In this document: positions 9,876 to 17,248 of the stretch, one piece after another | How the letters are laid out: every line of letters begins with the position of its first letter | Position numbering within the stretch: position 1 is the stretch's first letter | From: VRUB01 sp046758085 | Lineage (GTDB): Bacteria > Pseudomonadota > Gammaproteobacteria > Acidiferrobacterales > SPGG2 | DNA length: 23,422 nucleotides | Assembly: GCA_046758085.1 (NCBI GenBank) | Contig: JBHHZP010000047.1 | Span: 1-23,422, forward strand | Direction: 5' to 3' | Notes under the pieces: model-generated | The model's database searches: none | Told to the model about the DNA's origin: nothing | What the model saw: only the letters and a program-made list of their open reading frames with translations | Position numbers and translations under genes: made by a program

Positions 9876-10252
9876 GCTTTGGTGGCAACCTCCTAGCATT
9901 CTTGACGTTTTCAGCACCCGGCGTGGGTAAGCTCGCGGGCGCTCGCTGCGCCCCGAGATGTGCCGGCGCACCTGCGGTCGGACCAGGCACCGGCATCTGG
10001 CTTGAAGCACCGTCGCTTGTGTCCATAATACCTAGCTTGCCCCGACGGCAAGAATATCCGCGCGCGCCCCAGTGCGGTGGCCGACGGTCTCTTCATCGGT
10101 CCGCAGCCAGCTGTGGGGCCGGGCGGCCATGGATATCGCCGGCTGTGCGCACGAAGATGGACCCAGTATAGCGACAACATTCAGGGGACTGAAGCCGACA
10201 GTTCCACGGACCGCGCTCATATGATTGAAAGACCGTGAGCGGAGGCTGATCG
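9876..10252. other. Divergent intergenic region pip / gamma-glutamylcyclotransferase-like gene
   Basis: A 377-base gap with no convincing gene. On the minus strand a TATTAT -10-like hexamer at 10025-10030 lies just downstream of a short hairpin, CTTGCC-CCGAC-GGCAAG (10036-10052). Together they could form a promoter-operator for pip-apaH-apaG, though no good -35 is visible. At the right end a GGAGG (10241-10245) is the Shine-Dalgarno of the next plus-strand gene. The rest shows nothing recognisable. Confidence 0.35.
9889..9894 (-). promoter_or_regulatory. Ribosome binding site for pip
   Basis: A perfect AGGAGG on the minus strand, 13 bases upstream of the chosen ATG. The spacing is a little long, but it supports starting at MRKLYPD rather than in the upstream extension of the frame. 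Confidence 0.6.
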
Positions 10253-10597
10253 GTGAAAGAGCTTGTTTTTGTGTACGGCAGTTTGCGCCGTGGGCAATCG
10301 CACCACGCTTTGCTGCGGCACGCGAAGTACTTGGGCGTGCACAAGACCGAACCGGTCTACACTATGTTCGATATGGGGCTCTTCCCCGCGATTACTGTTG
10401 GCGGCAGCACAGCGATCGTTGGCGAGGTTATTGCCGTCGATGGGCGAACATTGTCAAGGCTGGATGAGTTCGAGGATTGCCCCGCCGAGTACTTTCGTTG
10501 CCGAATTGCCACGCCCTTCGGGAAAGCATGGGTCTACGTCTTTCGCTATGCACCTAAGGCTGCGGTGATTCCAACGGGCGATTGGTGCGATAGGTAG
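10253..10597 (+). CDS. Gamma-glutamylcyclotransferase-like (AIG2/YtfP) family protein
   Basis: A 114-residue protein starting MKELVFVYGSLRRGQSHH. The VYGSLRRG loop is the hallmark of the GGCT-like fold shared by YtfP, AIG2 and gamma-glutamylcyclotransferases, which release 5-oxoproline from gamma-glutamyl amines or peptides. The second conserved part, GEVIAVDGRTLSRLDEFEDCP followed by EYFRC, supplies the acidic residues typical of the family. The start is a GTG with a GGAGG seven bases upstream, a well-placed ribosome binding site. The substrate cannot be inferred. It stands alone on the plus strand between two leftward operons. Confidence 0.8.
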   Translation: MKELVFVYGSLRRGQSHHALLRHAKYLGVHKTEPVYTMFDMGLFPAITVGGSTAIVGEVIAVDGRTLSRLDEFEDCPAEYFRCRIATPFGKAWVYVFRYAPKAAVIPTGDWCDR

Positions 10598-10764
10598 ACG
10601 AAATAATTGACCCCAGTTCGCGCAGAAACCGCCGGGAGACTGGTCTCAATAAGGCACCTCCTGTTGTTGACGCTGTTGAGGCGCAACACGCGACACGACC
10701 CACCAGCACTACTGCGCTAGCCTGTACTTTGGTTTTCTCTCCCACCACCACGGTCGTTGCGGCC

Positions 10765-10785
10765 AGCACGAATAATTTGCGTGCT
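10765..10785. repeat. Short inverted repeat in convergent gap
   Basis: AGCACG and CGTGCT separated by nine AT-rich bases, in the 251-base gap where the gamma-glutamylcyclotransferase-like gene and the reductase-like gene converge. It could be a weak bidirectional stop, but no T-tract follows on either strand. Nothing else is recognisable in 10598-10848. Confidence 0.25.
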
Positions 10786-10848
10786 AGACGGCGTTCAGCA
10801 CCAGGCCTCCCCACCGCGCTCGGGCCGGCTTGTAGCCGACAACGTAAG

Positions 10849-11814
10849 TTATTGATAGAGGCGATTCAATTGCTTGACCAATTCCACGGCACCGTACAGT
10901 CCAGCATGGATCGTGCCGTCACGATTGCGTTCAATGATTGGCTGTATGCTAAAGCCGATGCTGACGCCAAGCTCGTGGCCCCTCTCCTTTATCTGCTCGG
11001 CGAACTCGAGATTCATCCGGACAGACTCCTCCACCCTCGCCTCCACGGATGGCAAACCAAGAAATCTTTTTTCGCAAGCCAACTGGTCTTTTCTCAACAA
11101 TTTTGCGTGAAACGTGCGGTTCTTCAAAGTAAACATCGCCAGGCCGACATTCCACTCCAATCTATCGAGGCAGAAGCCTCTTTTCCCGAATTCTGATGCG
11201 AGAGCGCCCATAAAGGACAATGCAGGATCGGCGTGGTCCAGGAATTGCCCGATCAAGCGCAGCTTCCGCCTCCCAGCGGCCTCGAACTTCCTCGCTAGTC
11301 TTTCGACTTCGCCTTTCCGCTCATGAATGACGACAACTCCCAGGTTGAGTTCAAGGCTCGGCAGCTGATTGACCAAATACGACAGCATCCTCTCCACAGT
11401 GTTACGATAGACGACACCTGGCGGTGGCCTACTAAAGGGCTTGCCAACAAACACGATATCCTTAATCCCGCGGCTCGCTAGGTTGCGAAACGCCTTTGCG
11501 TGAATTTCGGGTGGCTGATAAACAATTACCCGGTGCGGGATCAGGACTCCGCTGAAATCATCCAGGTTCGTCTTGACGTGATCCGCATACGTGAGCGTGT
11601 CAAATCGCTCTGGGGGCGGTTCACCCCGCATCTGTCGTGCTTCGTACCAATCCAGATCAGAGTGATGAAAGCCCGCAAATCGCACACCGGCGTTGATATA
11701 GCACGCAGCTATCTCCGTGCCCTCCTCGACGGGAACAGCCATGGGTTTATGTTTTTGGCTGTACGCCGCTTGTTTGAAGGGAGGAGGATTTTCTATGAGA
11801 ATGCGACAAGTCAT
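10849..11814 (-). CDS. Divergent methylenetetrahydrofolate-reductase-like protein
   Basis: A 321-residue protein that resembles the MTHFR TIM barrel only distantly. HRVIVYQPPEIHAKAF, SRGIKDIVFVGKP and the LNLGVVVIHERKGEVERLARKF / RLIGQFLDHADP blocks correspond in order and spacing to the folate-reductase strands (the 'GI-x-GD' and 'IPERRGE' regions of MetF). The typical MetF opening (SFEFFPP) is replaced by CRILIENPPPF, so this is not an ordinary MetF. It follows metK and ahcY on the same strand after a 263-base gap, so a role in feeding methyl groups to homocysteine is reasonable but inferred. ATG 11814 is one codon inside a GTG, and no strong Shine-Dalgarno is seen. Base composition looks less GC-rich than that of its neighbours. 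The gap 11815-12077 shows nothing recognisable. Confidence 0.55.
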   Translation of the reverse strand: MTCRILIENPPPFKQAAYSQKHKPMAVPVEEGTEIAACYINAGVRFAGFHHSDLDWYEARQMRGEPPPERFDTLTYADHVKTNLDDFSGVLIPHRVIVYQPPEIHAKAFRNLASRGIKDIVFVGKPFSRPPPGVVYRNTVERMLSYLVNQLPSLELNLGVVVIHERKGEVERLARKFEAAGRRKLRLIGQFLDHADPALSFMGALASEFGKRGFCLDRLEWNVGLAMFTLKNRTFHAKLLRKDQLACEKRFLGLPSVEARVEESVRMNLEFAEQIKERGHELGVSIGFSIQPIIERNRDGTIHAGLYGAVELVKQLNRLYQ

Positions 11815-12077
11815 CACTTAGCCCGCACCGGCGCAGCGCGTAATGCTCCGTTGATGCGCCATTACCGAACGATTGATCAAATAGGTGCACTCCACCCACA
11901 ACTGCGTGCGCCCGTCTTTGGTTACTGTCACACTCGGCGCTTGTCTTAATCCAGAGGCTCGGCGACATAGATTGAGTGACTAAAGGGCCGGACTGACGTG
12001 CCCTTAAGACCTCGATGATTATTCTCGGGCCAAGAACAACCAGCTTGTATCTTGGGGTCGAATCTTGGGCCCGCTTT

Positions 12078-13388
12078 TTAATACCTATAATAATTCGGCT
12101 TGTAAGGGCCCTCCACGGGGACATTGATGTACTCGGCCTGTTTTTTTGTGAGCTCGGTCAAATGCGCGCCGATCTTTTTCAGGTGCAGCCGCGCGACCTT
12201 TTCGTCAAGCTGCTTGGGCAACACGTAGACCTTCTTGTCATAGTTCTCGTAGTTGTGCCACAGCTCGATCTGAGCCATGACCTGGTTCGTAAACGATGCC
12301 GACATCACAAAGCTCGGGTGTCCGGTGGCGCACCCGAGATTAACCAAGCGTCCTTCTGCCAGCACGATAATGCGCTTGCCATCGGGAAAGATTACGTGGT
12401 CCACCTGCGGTTTGATGTTTTCCCACTGATACTGGCGCAGGTTGGCGATATCAACCTCCGAGTCGAAATGGCCGATGTTGCACACAATCGCCTGGTCCTT
12501 CATCCGTTGCATGTGCTCGTGCGTGATGACATTGCAGTTTCCGGTTGCGGTGACGAAGATGTCAGCCAGTGGGGCGGCCTCATCCATGGTGACCACACGG
12601 TAGCCTTCCATCGTTGCCTGCAGCGCACAGATGGGATCGATCTCGGTGACCCATACGGAGGCCCCCAATCCGCGCAAGGCCTGCACCGAGCCTTTACCGA
12701 CATCACCGTAGCCGCACACGACGGCAATCTTCCCCGCGATCATGACATCGGTGGCACGCTTGATGCCGTCGACCAGTGACTCGCGGCAGCCATAAAGGTT
12801 GTCAAACTTCGACTTGGTCACGGAATCATTGACGTTGATACTCGCCGCTAGAAGCTTCCCTTGTTGCTCCATCTCGTAGAGACGATGTACTCCGGTAGTG
12901 GTCTCTTCGGAGATGCCGCGCACCTCCGCCATCAGCTCCGGGTACTTTTCGTGCATTACCTTAGTCAGATCGCCGCCGTCATCGAGGATCATGTTGGGCC
13001 GCCAGTTGTTGGGGCCGAAGATGCTCTGATCGATGCACCACCAGAACTCCGCCTCGGTTTCGCCCTTCCACGCGAACACCGGGATATCGCGTGCGGCAAT
13101 GGCGGCAGCAGCGTGATCCTGGGTAGAAAATATATTGCACGATGACCAACGTATCTCAGCACCGAGCTGTACCAGGGTTTCGATCAGCACCGCCGTTTGT
13201 ATGGTCATGTGTAGACAGCCGGTGATGCGCGCCCCCTTGAGCGGGGCCTGGCCTGCATATTCCTCGCGCAGCGCCATCAGGCCGGGCATCTCCGTTTCGG
13301 CGATGGCAATCTCTTTGCGACCCCAGTCCGCCAGCGAGATATCAGCGACTTTGTGATCCGGTTGCAGGTGTTCCACGGGTGTGCTCAT
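12078..13388 (-). CDS. ahcY: Adenosylhomocysteinase (SAH hydrolase)
   Basis: AhcY splits S-adenosylhomocysteine into homocysteine and adenosine using tightly bound NAD+, relieving product inhibition of methyltransferases. The 436-residue protein has the substrate domain (LKGARITGCLHMTIQTAVLIETL), the catalytic segment VNDSVTKSKFDNLYGCRESL, the NAD-binding GYGDVGKGSVQALRGLGA, the VTATGNCNVI block and the characteristic C-terminus ending KPNYYRY. Length and motifs are those of a complete enzyme. It lies 51 bases downstream of metK, giving an operon that makes and recycles SAM. No SAH riboswitch could be seen in that short gap. Confidence 0.98.
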   Translation of the reverse strand: MSTPVEHLQPDHKVADISLADWGRKEIAIAETEMPGLMALREEYAGQAPLKGARITGCLHMTIQTAVLIETLVQLGAEIRWSSCNIFSTQDHAAAAIAARDIPVFAWKGETEAEFWWCIDQSIFGPNNWRPNMILDDGGDLTKVMHEKYPELMAEVRGISEETTTGVHRLYEMEQQGKLLAASINVNDSVTKSKFDNLYGCRESLVDGIKRATDVMIAGKIAVVCGYGDVGKGSVQALRGLGASVWVTEIDPICALQATMEGYRVVTMDEAAPLADIFVTATGNCNVITHEHMQRMKDQAIVCNIGHFDSEVDIANLRQYQWENIKPQVDHVIFPDGKRIIVLAEGRLVNLGCATGHPSFVMSASFTNQVMAQIELWHNYENYDKKVYVLPKQLDEKVARLHLKKIGAHLTELTKKQAEYINVPVEGPYKPNYYRY

Positions 13389-13439
13389 TACGAATGTCCC
13401 AATGGGCTTAATTCTGGAATCGGGGGTCTGGTCCTCGAG

Positions 13440-14621
13440 CTAGGCGCGCTTGATTGCCTTGGGGCCCAGGGCATCACGCAACGCTTGTGCCTTGTCACTG
13501 CGCTCCCAGGTGAATGTAGGTTCGCTGCGCCCGAAATGGCCGTAGGCCGCCGTCAGCGAGTAGATCGGGCGTAACAGATCGAGCTGCTGGATAATCGCCT
13601 TGGGGCGAAGATCAAAATGTGCCCGCACCAGCTCGGCGATCTTCTCATCGGCGATGCGCCCGGTGCCGAAGGTCTCCACGTGCACCGAAATCGGGCGCGC
13701 CACGCCAATCGCGTAGGCCACCTGGATTTCGCAGCGCCCCGCGAGACCGCCGGCGACCACGTTTTTGGCGACGTAGCGTGCCGCGTAGGCAGCGGAACGA
13801 TCGACCTTGCTTGGGTCCTTGCCTGAAAACGCGCCACCGCCGTGTCGGGCCATGCCGCCGTAGGTATCGACTATGATCTTGCGTCCCGTCAGACCGCAGT
13901 CGCCGACCGGTCCGCCAATAACAAATCGTCCCGTCGGGTTGACCAGATACTTCGTGCCCTTGCCCAGCCACTCCACCGGTAATACCGGTTTGATAATTTC
14001 ATCGATGACCGCTTCCTTGAGCCGGGCATAATCGATGTCCGGCGCATGTTGGGTAGACAAGACCACGGTGTCGATACCGACGGCAGCACCGTCCTCGTAG
14101 CGCACGGTGACCTGGGACTTCGCGTCGGGGCGCAGCCACGGCAACCGGCCGCTACGGCGCACCTCGGCCTGACGTTTCATCAGCCGGTGGGCAAAGCTGA
14201 TGGGCATGGGCATGAGCTCCTCGGTTTCCTCGGTGGCATAGCCGAACATCATGCCCTGGTCGCCGGCGCCTTGATCGAGGTCCAGCCCCTGGCCCTCATT
14301 CACGCCCTGGGCGATGTCCTGGGACTGCTTGTCGATGGCCGTCAGCACCGCACACGATTCCCAGTCAAAGCCCATGGAGGACTCGTAGCCGATGCGCTTG
14401 ATGGTCCCGCGAACGATTTCCGGCATGTCCACCCATGCGCTGGTGGTAATTTCGCCCGAGATGATGGCCATGCCGGTATTGACCATAGTCTCGCAAGCGA
14501 CACGGGAGTCCGGGTCCTGGCTTATGATTGCGTCCAGGATGGAGTCGGAGATCTGATCCGCCACCTTATCGGGGTGGCCTTCGGAAACCGACTCGGAAGT
14601 AAAGAGGTAGCTATCCGCCAT
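13440..14621 (-). CDS. metK: S-adenosylmethionine synthetase
   Basis: MetK makes SAM from methionine and ATP in the cytoplasm. The 393-residue protein starts MADSYLFTSESVSEGHPDKVADQISDS, with the SEGHPDK ATP-binding histidine motif. It continues with GDQGMMFGYATEET and GGAFSGKDPSKVDRSAAYAARY, the P-loop-like and potassium-binding family signatures, and ends with the usual FTWERSDKAQALRDALG block. Length is normal. An AAGGA sits upstream of the ATG. It is the first gene of metK-ahcY. On the minus strand a TATACT -10-like hexamer at 14700-14705 could start the operon, but its -35 is poor. Confidence 0.98.
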   Translation of the reverse strand: MADSYLFTSESVSEGHPDKVADQISDSILDAIISQDPDSRVACETMVNTGMAIISGEITTSAWVDMPEIVRGTIKRIGYESSMGFDWESCAVLTAIDKQSQDIAQGVNEGQGLDLDQGAGDQGMMFGYATEETEELMPMPISFAHRLMKRQAEVRRSGRLPWLRPDAKSQVTVRYEDGAAVGIDTVVLSTQHAPDIDYARLKEAVIDEIIKPVLPVEWLGKGTKYLVNPTGRFVIGGPVGDCGLTGRKIIVDTYGGMARHGGGAFSGKDPSKVDRSAAYAARYVAKNVVAGGLAGRCEIQVAYAIGVARPISVHVETFGTGRIADEKIAELVRAHFDLRPKAIIQQLDLLRPIYSLTAAYGHFGRSEPTFTWERSDKAQALRDALGPKAIKRA

Positions 14622-15133
14622 GTTGGGTGCGTTCCTTTTTTTCGGGGTTGTCGCTTGTAGTTTAGTTAGCTAAATCCGCGAGTTTACCAAGCTTGGGCGA
14701 GTATAACATGCGCCTCTGACCGTACTGTTGTTGCGGGCCCGCGCCGCGTCGATGCCACGGCCCAAACGCGCTCGGGCCGCCGTGAGCACGGTGGGCCATC
14801 TCTGTCAGCAAGACGTTACTACCATGAACGCCTCCACAGCGGCATTGGATTTTCCGCTTGTGACACGCCGTGCCAGAAATTTAGCCTAAATATTGAGAGG
14901 TATTCTCCACATGATGGCATATCCTCGGAAACTAGGCAGACATGCCCAGATATTATGTCAAAAACGCCAACAGATGGATATTTTTCACCTTATTTTTTGG
15001 CAGAAACTTGAAGCAGTGGGAGCCGACGTCCAACCAACACCATTGGCTTTCTTAAAGTGGGGTTCATAGATCTTAACGTCGACGATTCAGCTGCTTGGGC
15101 CGAAAAAGCTCGGGGTGCAGGGAAATGCCGGCG
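14622..15133. other. Intergenic region upstream of metK
   Basis: A 512-base gap between the metK start and the end of the response-regulator gene, both on the minus strand. The left end must carry the metK leader and promoter. A TATACT hexamer at 14700-14705 (minus) is a candidate -10. A small palindrome, TTTAG-TTAG-CTAAA, lies at about 14661-14674 in the leader. No known SAM or SAH riboswitch core was recognised by eye. The right half is AT-richer than its surroundings and holds one possible small plus-strand gene, listed separately. Confidence 0.4.
14911..15069 (+). CDS. Possible small protein (52 residues), unknown
   Basis: An ATG at 14911 follows a GAGAGG (14895-14900) by ten bases and opens a 52-codon frame starting MMAYPRKLGRHAQILCQ and ending LKWGSS. 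It has a basic front and an aromatic middle (DIFHLIFWQ). No family is recognised. The support is only the placement of the Shine-Dalgarno-like sequence and the location in a gap with no other gene. It could equally be decayed sequence. Confidence 0.25.
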   Translation: MMAYPRKLGRHAQILCQKRQQMDIFHLIFWQKLEAVGADVQPTPLAFLKWGS

Positions 15134-16570
15134 TTAGGACTTATCGATGCCGCTTTGCCGGTGTCGGATCAGGCGCTTGTTCAGGGCTTGTCGAGTTAGC
15201 CCTAACATGCCCGCGGCGATTCCCTGGTTTCCATCGGCCCGGCGCAGCGCTTCGCTAATCAAGACGTGCTCCGCCTCTTTCAGCGTCGGCAGGCCATCGG
15301 CGAAAAGCTGCGCAAGCTCGACCGCGGTGGCACCATCGGCGGATGCGCTTTCGGCGCGCGGCTGTTCTTGATGAATGATTTCCTTGAAGCTTCGTAGCGA
15401 AAGCACGCCCTTTTGATGGCGCACCACCGCGTCGAAAATCAACGCATCGAGCTCACGCACATTACCGGGAAACGGGTAGGCCTTCAGCAAGCTGTAAAGC
15501 TCCAGTGGTGGCGTGGGCCTTTTCTTGTTGAGGGCGCGTGCCGCCTTTTCCAGGAAACGGTCCGTCAACAGACCAATATCTTCCTTGCGGTCACGCAAGG
15601 GCGGGACGTGCACATGGTGCGCACGCAGCCGGTAGTACACGTCCTTGCGAAAAGCGCCGTCGTTTGTGCGTTGGATAATATTGCGGTTCGTCGCCACCAC
15701 CACCCGCGCATTGCTCTGCCGTGGCTGGTCGGAGCCCAGTGGATAGTACTTGTAATCCTGTAACAGCCGCAGCAACTTGACCTGTGAGGACTCCTTCAGG
15801 TCGCCGATCTCGTCGAGAAACAAGGTCCCTTCCGCGGCCTCGGCGAGGAGGCCATCGCGGGACCACTGCGCGCCGGTGAATGCGCCCTTCGTGTGCCCGA
15901 ATAGCGTGTCCGAGAACACATTATCATCCAGGCCGGCCACATTGACGGCAACGAACTGCCCGGAGCGCCCAGACAGTTCATGTATCGCGCGCGCGACAAG
16001 CTCCTTGCCCGTCCCCGTTTCGCCGGTGATCAGCACTGGCTGTTGCGATGCTGCGATTGCCTCCGCATAGCGAAATATGGAGCGCATGTTTTTGCTCTGC
16101 GTGACGATCTCGGCAAACGCATCGGCGTGATGCAGCTCGTCCGTGAGCACGCGTTCTTTGAGCGACAAGATTTCGTCGCGCAAGGCGCGAATCTCCAGGG
16201 CGCGGGTTACGGCCGATACAAAACGATTTTTCTCCGCGGGCTTGACGATGTAGTCGAGCGCGCCGATCTGCATGCATTTAACGGCATTGTCGAGGTCGTT
16301 GGTGGCGGTCATGATGATGACCGGCACCTCCGGATAATCAACGGCGATGTGCTCGAGCAGGTCGTGGCCCGAGATGTTTGGCATGGTTAGATCCAGCACC
16401 AGCACACCGACCTTTTGCTCAGCCAGCAGCGCCAGCACGCCACGGCTGTCATCGAGTGTCAAGACGCGTTTGACCCCGGATGATCGCAGCAACACGCTGG
16501 CACTGCGCAGTAGCTGGGGCTCGTCATCTACCAGCAGCACCGGTCGCTGCGATACGTCGATTACGGTCAT
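15134..16570 (-). CDS. NtrC-family sigma-54-dependent response regulator
   Basis: A 478-residue transcription activator. The receiver domain (about 10-125) has the acidic pair DDE at 15-17, the phosphoacceptor Asp60 in VLVLDLTMP and the switch Lys110 in DYIVKPAE. The AAA+ domain (about 150-385) has Walker A GETGTGKE (183-190), the sigma-54 contact loop GAFTGA (229-234) and Walker B GTLFLDEIGD (248-257). A Fis-type helix-turn-helix closes the protein (GNQGIAAGMLGLTRQALNKRL). All key residues are present, so the regulator should be functional. The upstream partner kinase is only a damaged remnant, which leaves it an orphan in this locus. Its targets cannot be read from the sequence, and the neighbouring Kdo genes are candidates. 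Confidence 0.93.
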   Translation of the reverse strand: MTVIDVSQRPVLLVDDEPQLLRSASVLLRSSGVKRVLTLDDSRGVLALLAEQKVGVLVLDLTMPNISGHDLLEHIAVDYPEVPVIIMTATNDLDNAVKCMQIGALDYIVKPAEKNRFVSAVTRALEIRALRDEILSLKERVLTDELHHADAFAEIVTQSKNMRSIFRYAEAIAASQQPVLITGETGTGKELVARAIHELSGRSGQFVAVNVAGLDDNVFSDTLFGHTKGAFTGAQWSRDGLLAEAAEGTLFLDEIGDLKESSQVKLLRLLQDYKYYPLGSDQPRQSNARVVVATNRNIIQRTNDGAFRKDVYYRLRAHHVHVPPLRDRKEDIGLLTDRFLEKAARALNKKRPTPPLELYSLLKAYPFPGNVRELDALIFDAVVRHQKGVLSLRSFKEIIHQEQPRAESASADGATAVELAQLFADGLPTLKEAEHVLISEALRRADGNQGIAAGMLGLTRQALNKRLIRHRQSGIDKS

Positions 16571-16847
16571 GGTTGCCTAAACCCTTGATCGCGCAAGTGC
16601 CGACATGTGCCCGTCCTTGGCCTATCTGCGTACGGTCACCCAGCAAGAATTGCGCCCACGTGCGGGGCGTGGAAAATTTTCCTGGTTAGCCGCTCGCACG
16701 AGTGCCGACGAAAATACAAGGGTGCGACGTTTTTTGCTAGCTGCGTGGCTGCAAACCGAGATTGTCGAGTGCGATCAAACGCTTATATCAAGCGGCGAAC
16801 TGGGCGGCCGTGACGGTTGTCGCAATGGTCCCCGGCGGCTTGCGCCA
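16571..16847. other. Gap between kinase remnant and response regulator
   Basis: 277 bases without a credible gene. It is likely the leader and promoter region of the response regulator (see the -24/-12-like element). In an intact kinase-regulator pair these genes would often be closer together, so part of it may be decayed sequence. Confidence 0.3.
16642..16657 (-). promoter_or_regulatory. Possible sigma-54 (-24/-12) promoter element
   Basis: On the minus strand the sequence GGGCGCAATTCTTGCT matches the TGGCAC-N5-TTGCW pattern at the invariant GG and GC with correct spacing. It lies about 70-90 bases upstream of the response-regulator start. Such a site would fit self-activation of a sigma-54 activator. 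The -24 half is imperfect and the call rests on pattern alone. Confidence 0.25.
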
Positions 16848-17248
16848 TCAATGCGCTGCCAACACGGCATCGCGCTGCCGCCCGCGCACTGGCGGCACGC
16901 CCGGCAGCATGACACGCGCGCAGGTGCCAGTGCCCGGCTCGGATTCAACCGACACCGTGCCGCCGATGGCTCGTACCGTACCAGCGTGTACGTAATCGCA
17001 AGCCCAAGCCCGGTCCCGCCCGTGTCTTGCTTGGTGGTAAAAAACGGCTCGAAGATGCGCTCCAAATGCTCACGCGGGATGCCCACCCCCTCATCGCTGA
17101 CCCAGATCTCGATGCAGCTTGCGTTTTGGTTTAGCCCGGTACCTATCGCGATATCCCCGCCCGCCTCCGGTAGCGCCTCCAACGCGTTGGCCACCAGGTT
17201 GATGACAACCTGTTCAAGCTGCTGCGCATCGCCACTCATCGTGGCCAT
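16848..17248 (-). pseudogene. Histidine kinase remnant (ATPase domain only, frameshifted)
   Basis: Only the C-terminal catalytic ATPase domain of a sensor kinase is left. The N box QVVINLVANALEAL, G1 box DEGVGIP, F box FEPFFTTK and G2 box TGGTGLGLAI are intact and in order. The frame then shifts after TYTLVR. Reading on in the next frame restores AIGGTVSVESEPGTGT and ends at 16848. The shift coincides with a 5-bp tandem duplication at 16972-16981, and removing one copy gives a continuous normal ending. There is no sensor region and no phospho-accepting histidine (H box) upstream, because the ATG at 17248 lies inside the end of the KdsC-like gene. Most likely it is a decayed partner of the NtrC-type regulator downstream. 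Confidence 0.85.
16972..16981. repeat. 5-bp tandem duplication causing a frameshift
   Basis: CGTAC occurs twice in direct tandem. On the minus strand this adds five bases in the codons after TYTLVR of the kinase ATPase domain. Deleting one copy restores the family consensus TLVRAIGGTVSVESEPG exactly, so this is very probably the mutation that broke the frame, or a sequencing error at this point. Confidence 0.8.

Noticed and set aside
9876..10010. Longer proline iminopeptidase starting at 10010
   Set aside because: The extension is arginine-rich and lacks family similarity, and an AGGAGG supports the start at 9875.
10636..10647. GAGAC-TG-GTCTC palindrome
   Set aside because: The two-base loop makes it an unlikely hairpin, there is no T-tract, and no second copy was seen. 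It is treated as chance.
11776..11817. Strong plus-strand GGAGGAGG followed by an ATG
   Set aside because: The frame ends after eight codons. The purine run is simply the complement of the proline codons in the reductase-like protein.
14622..14760. Possible SAM or SAH riboswitch ahead of metK
   Set aside because: No conserved riboswitch core was recognisable by eye, only a small palindrome and a weak -10. A covariance-model search would be needed to claim one.
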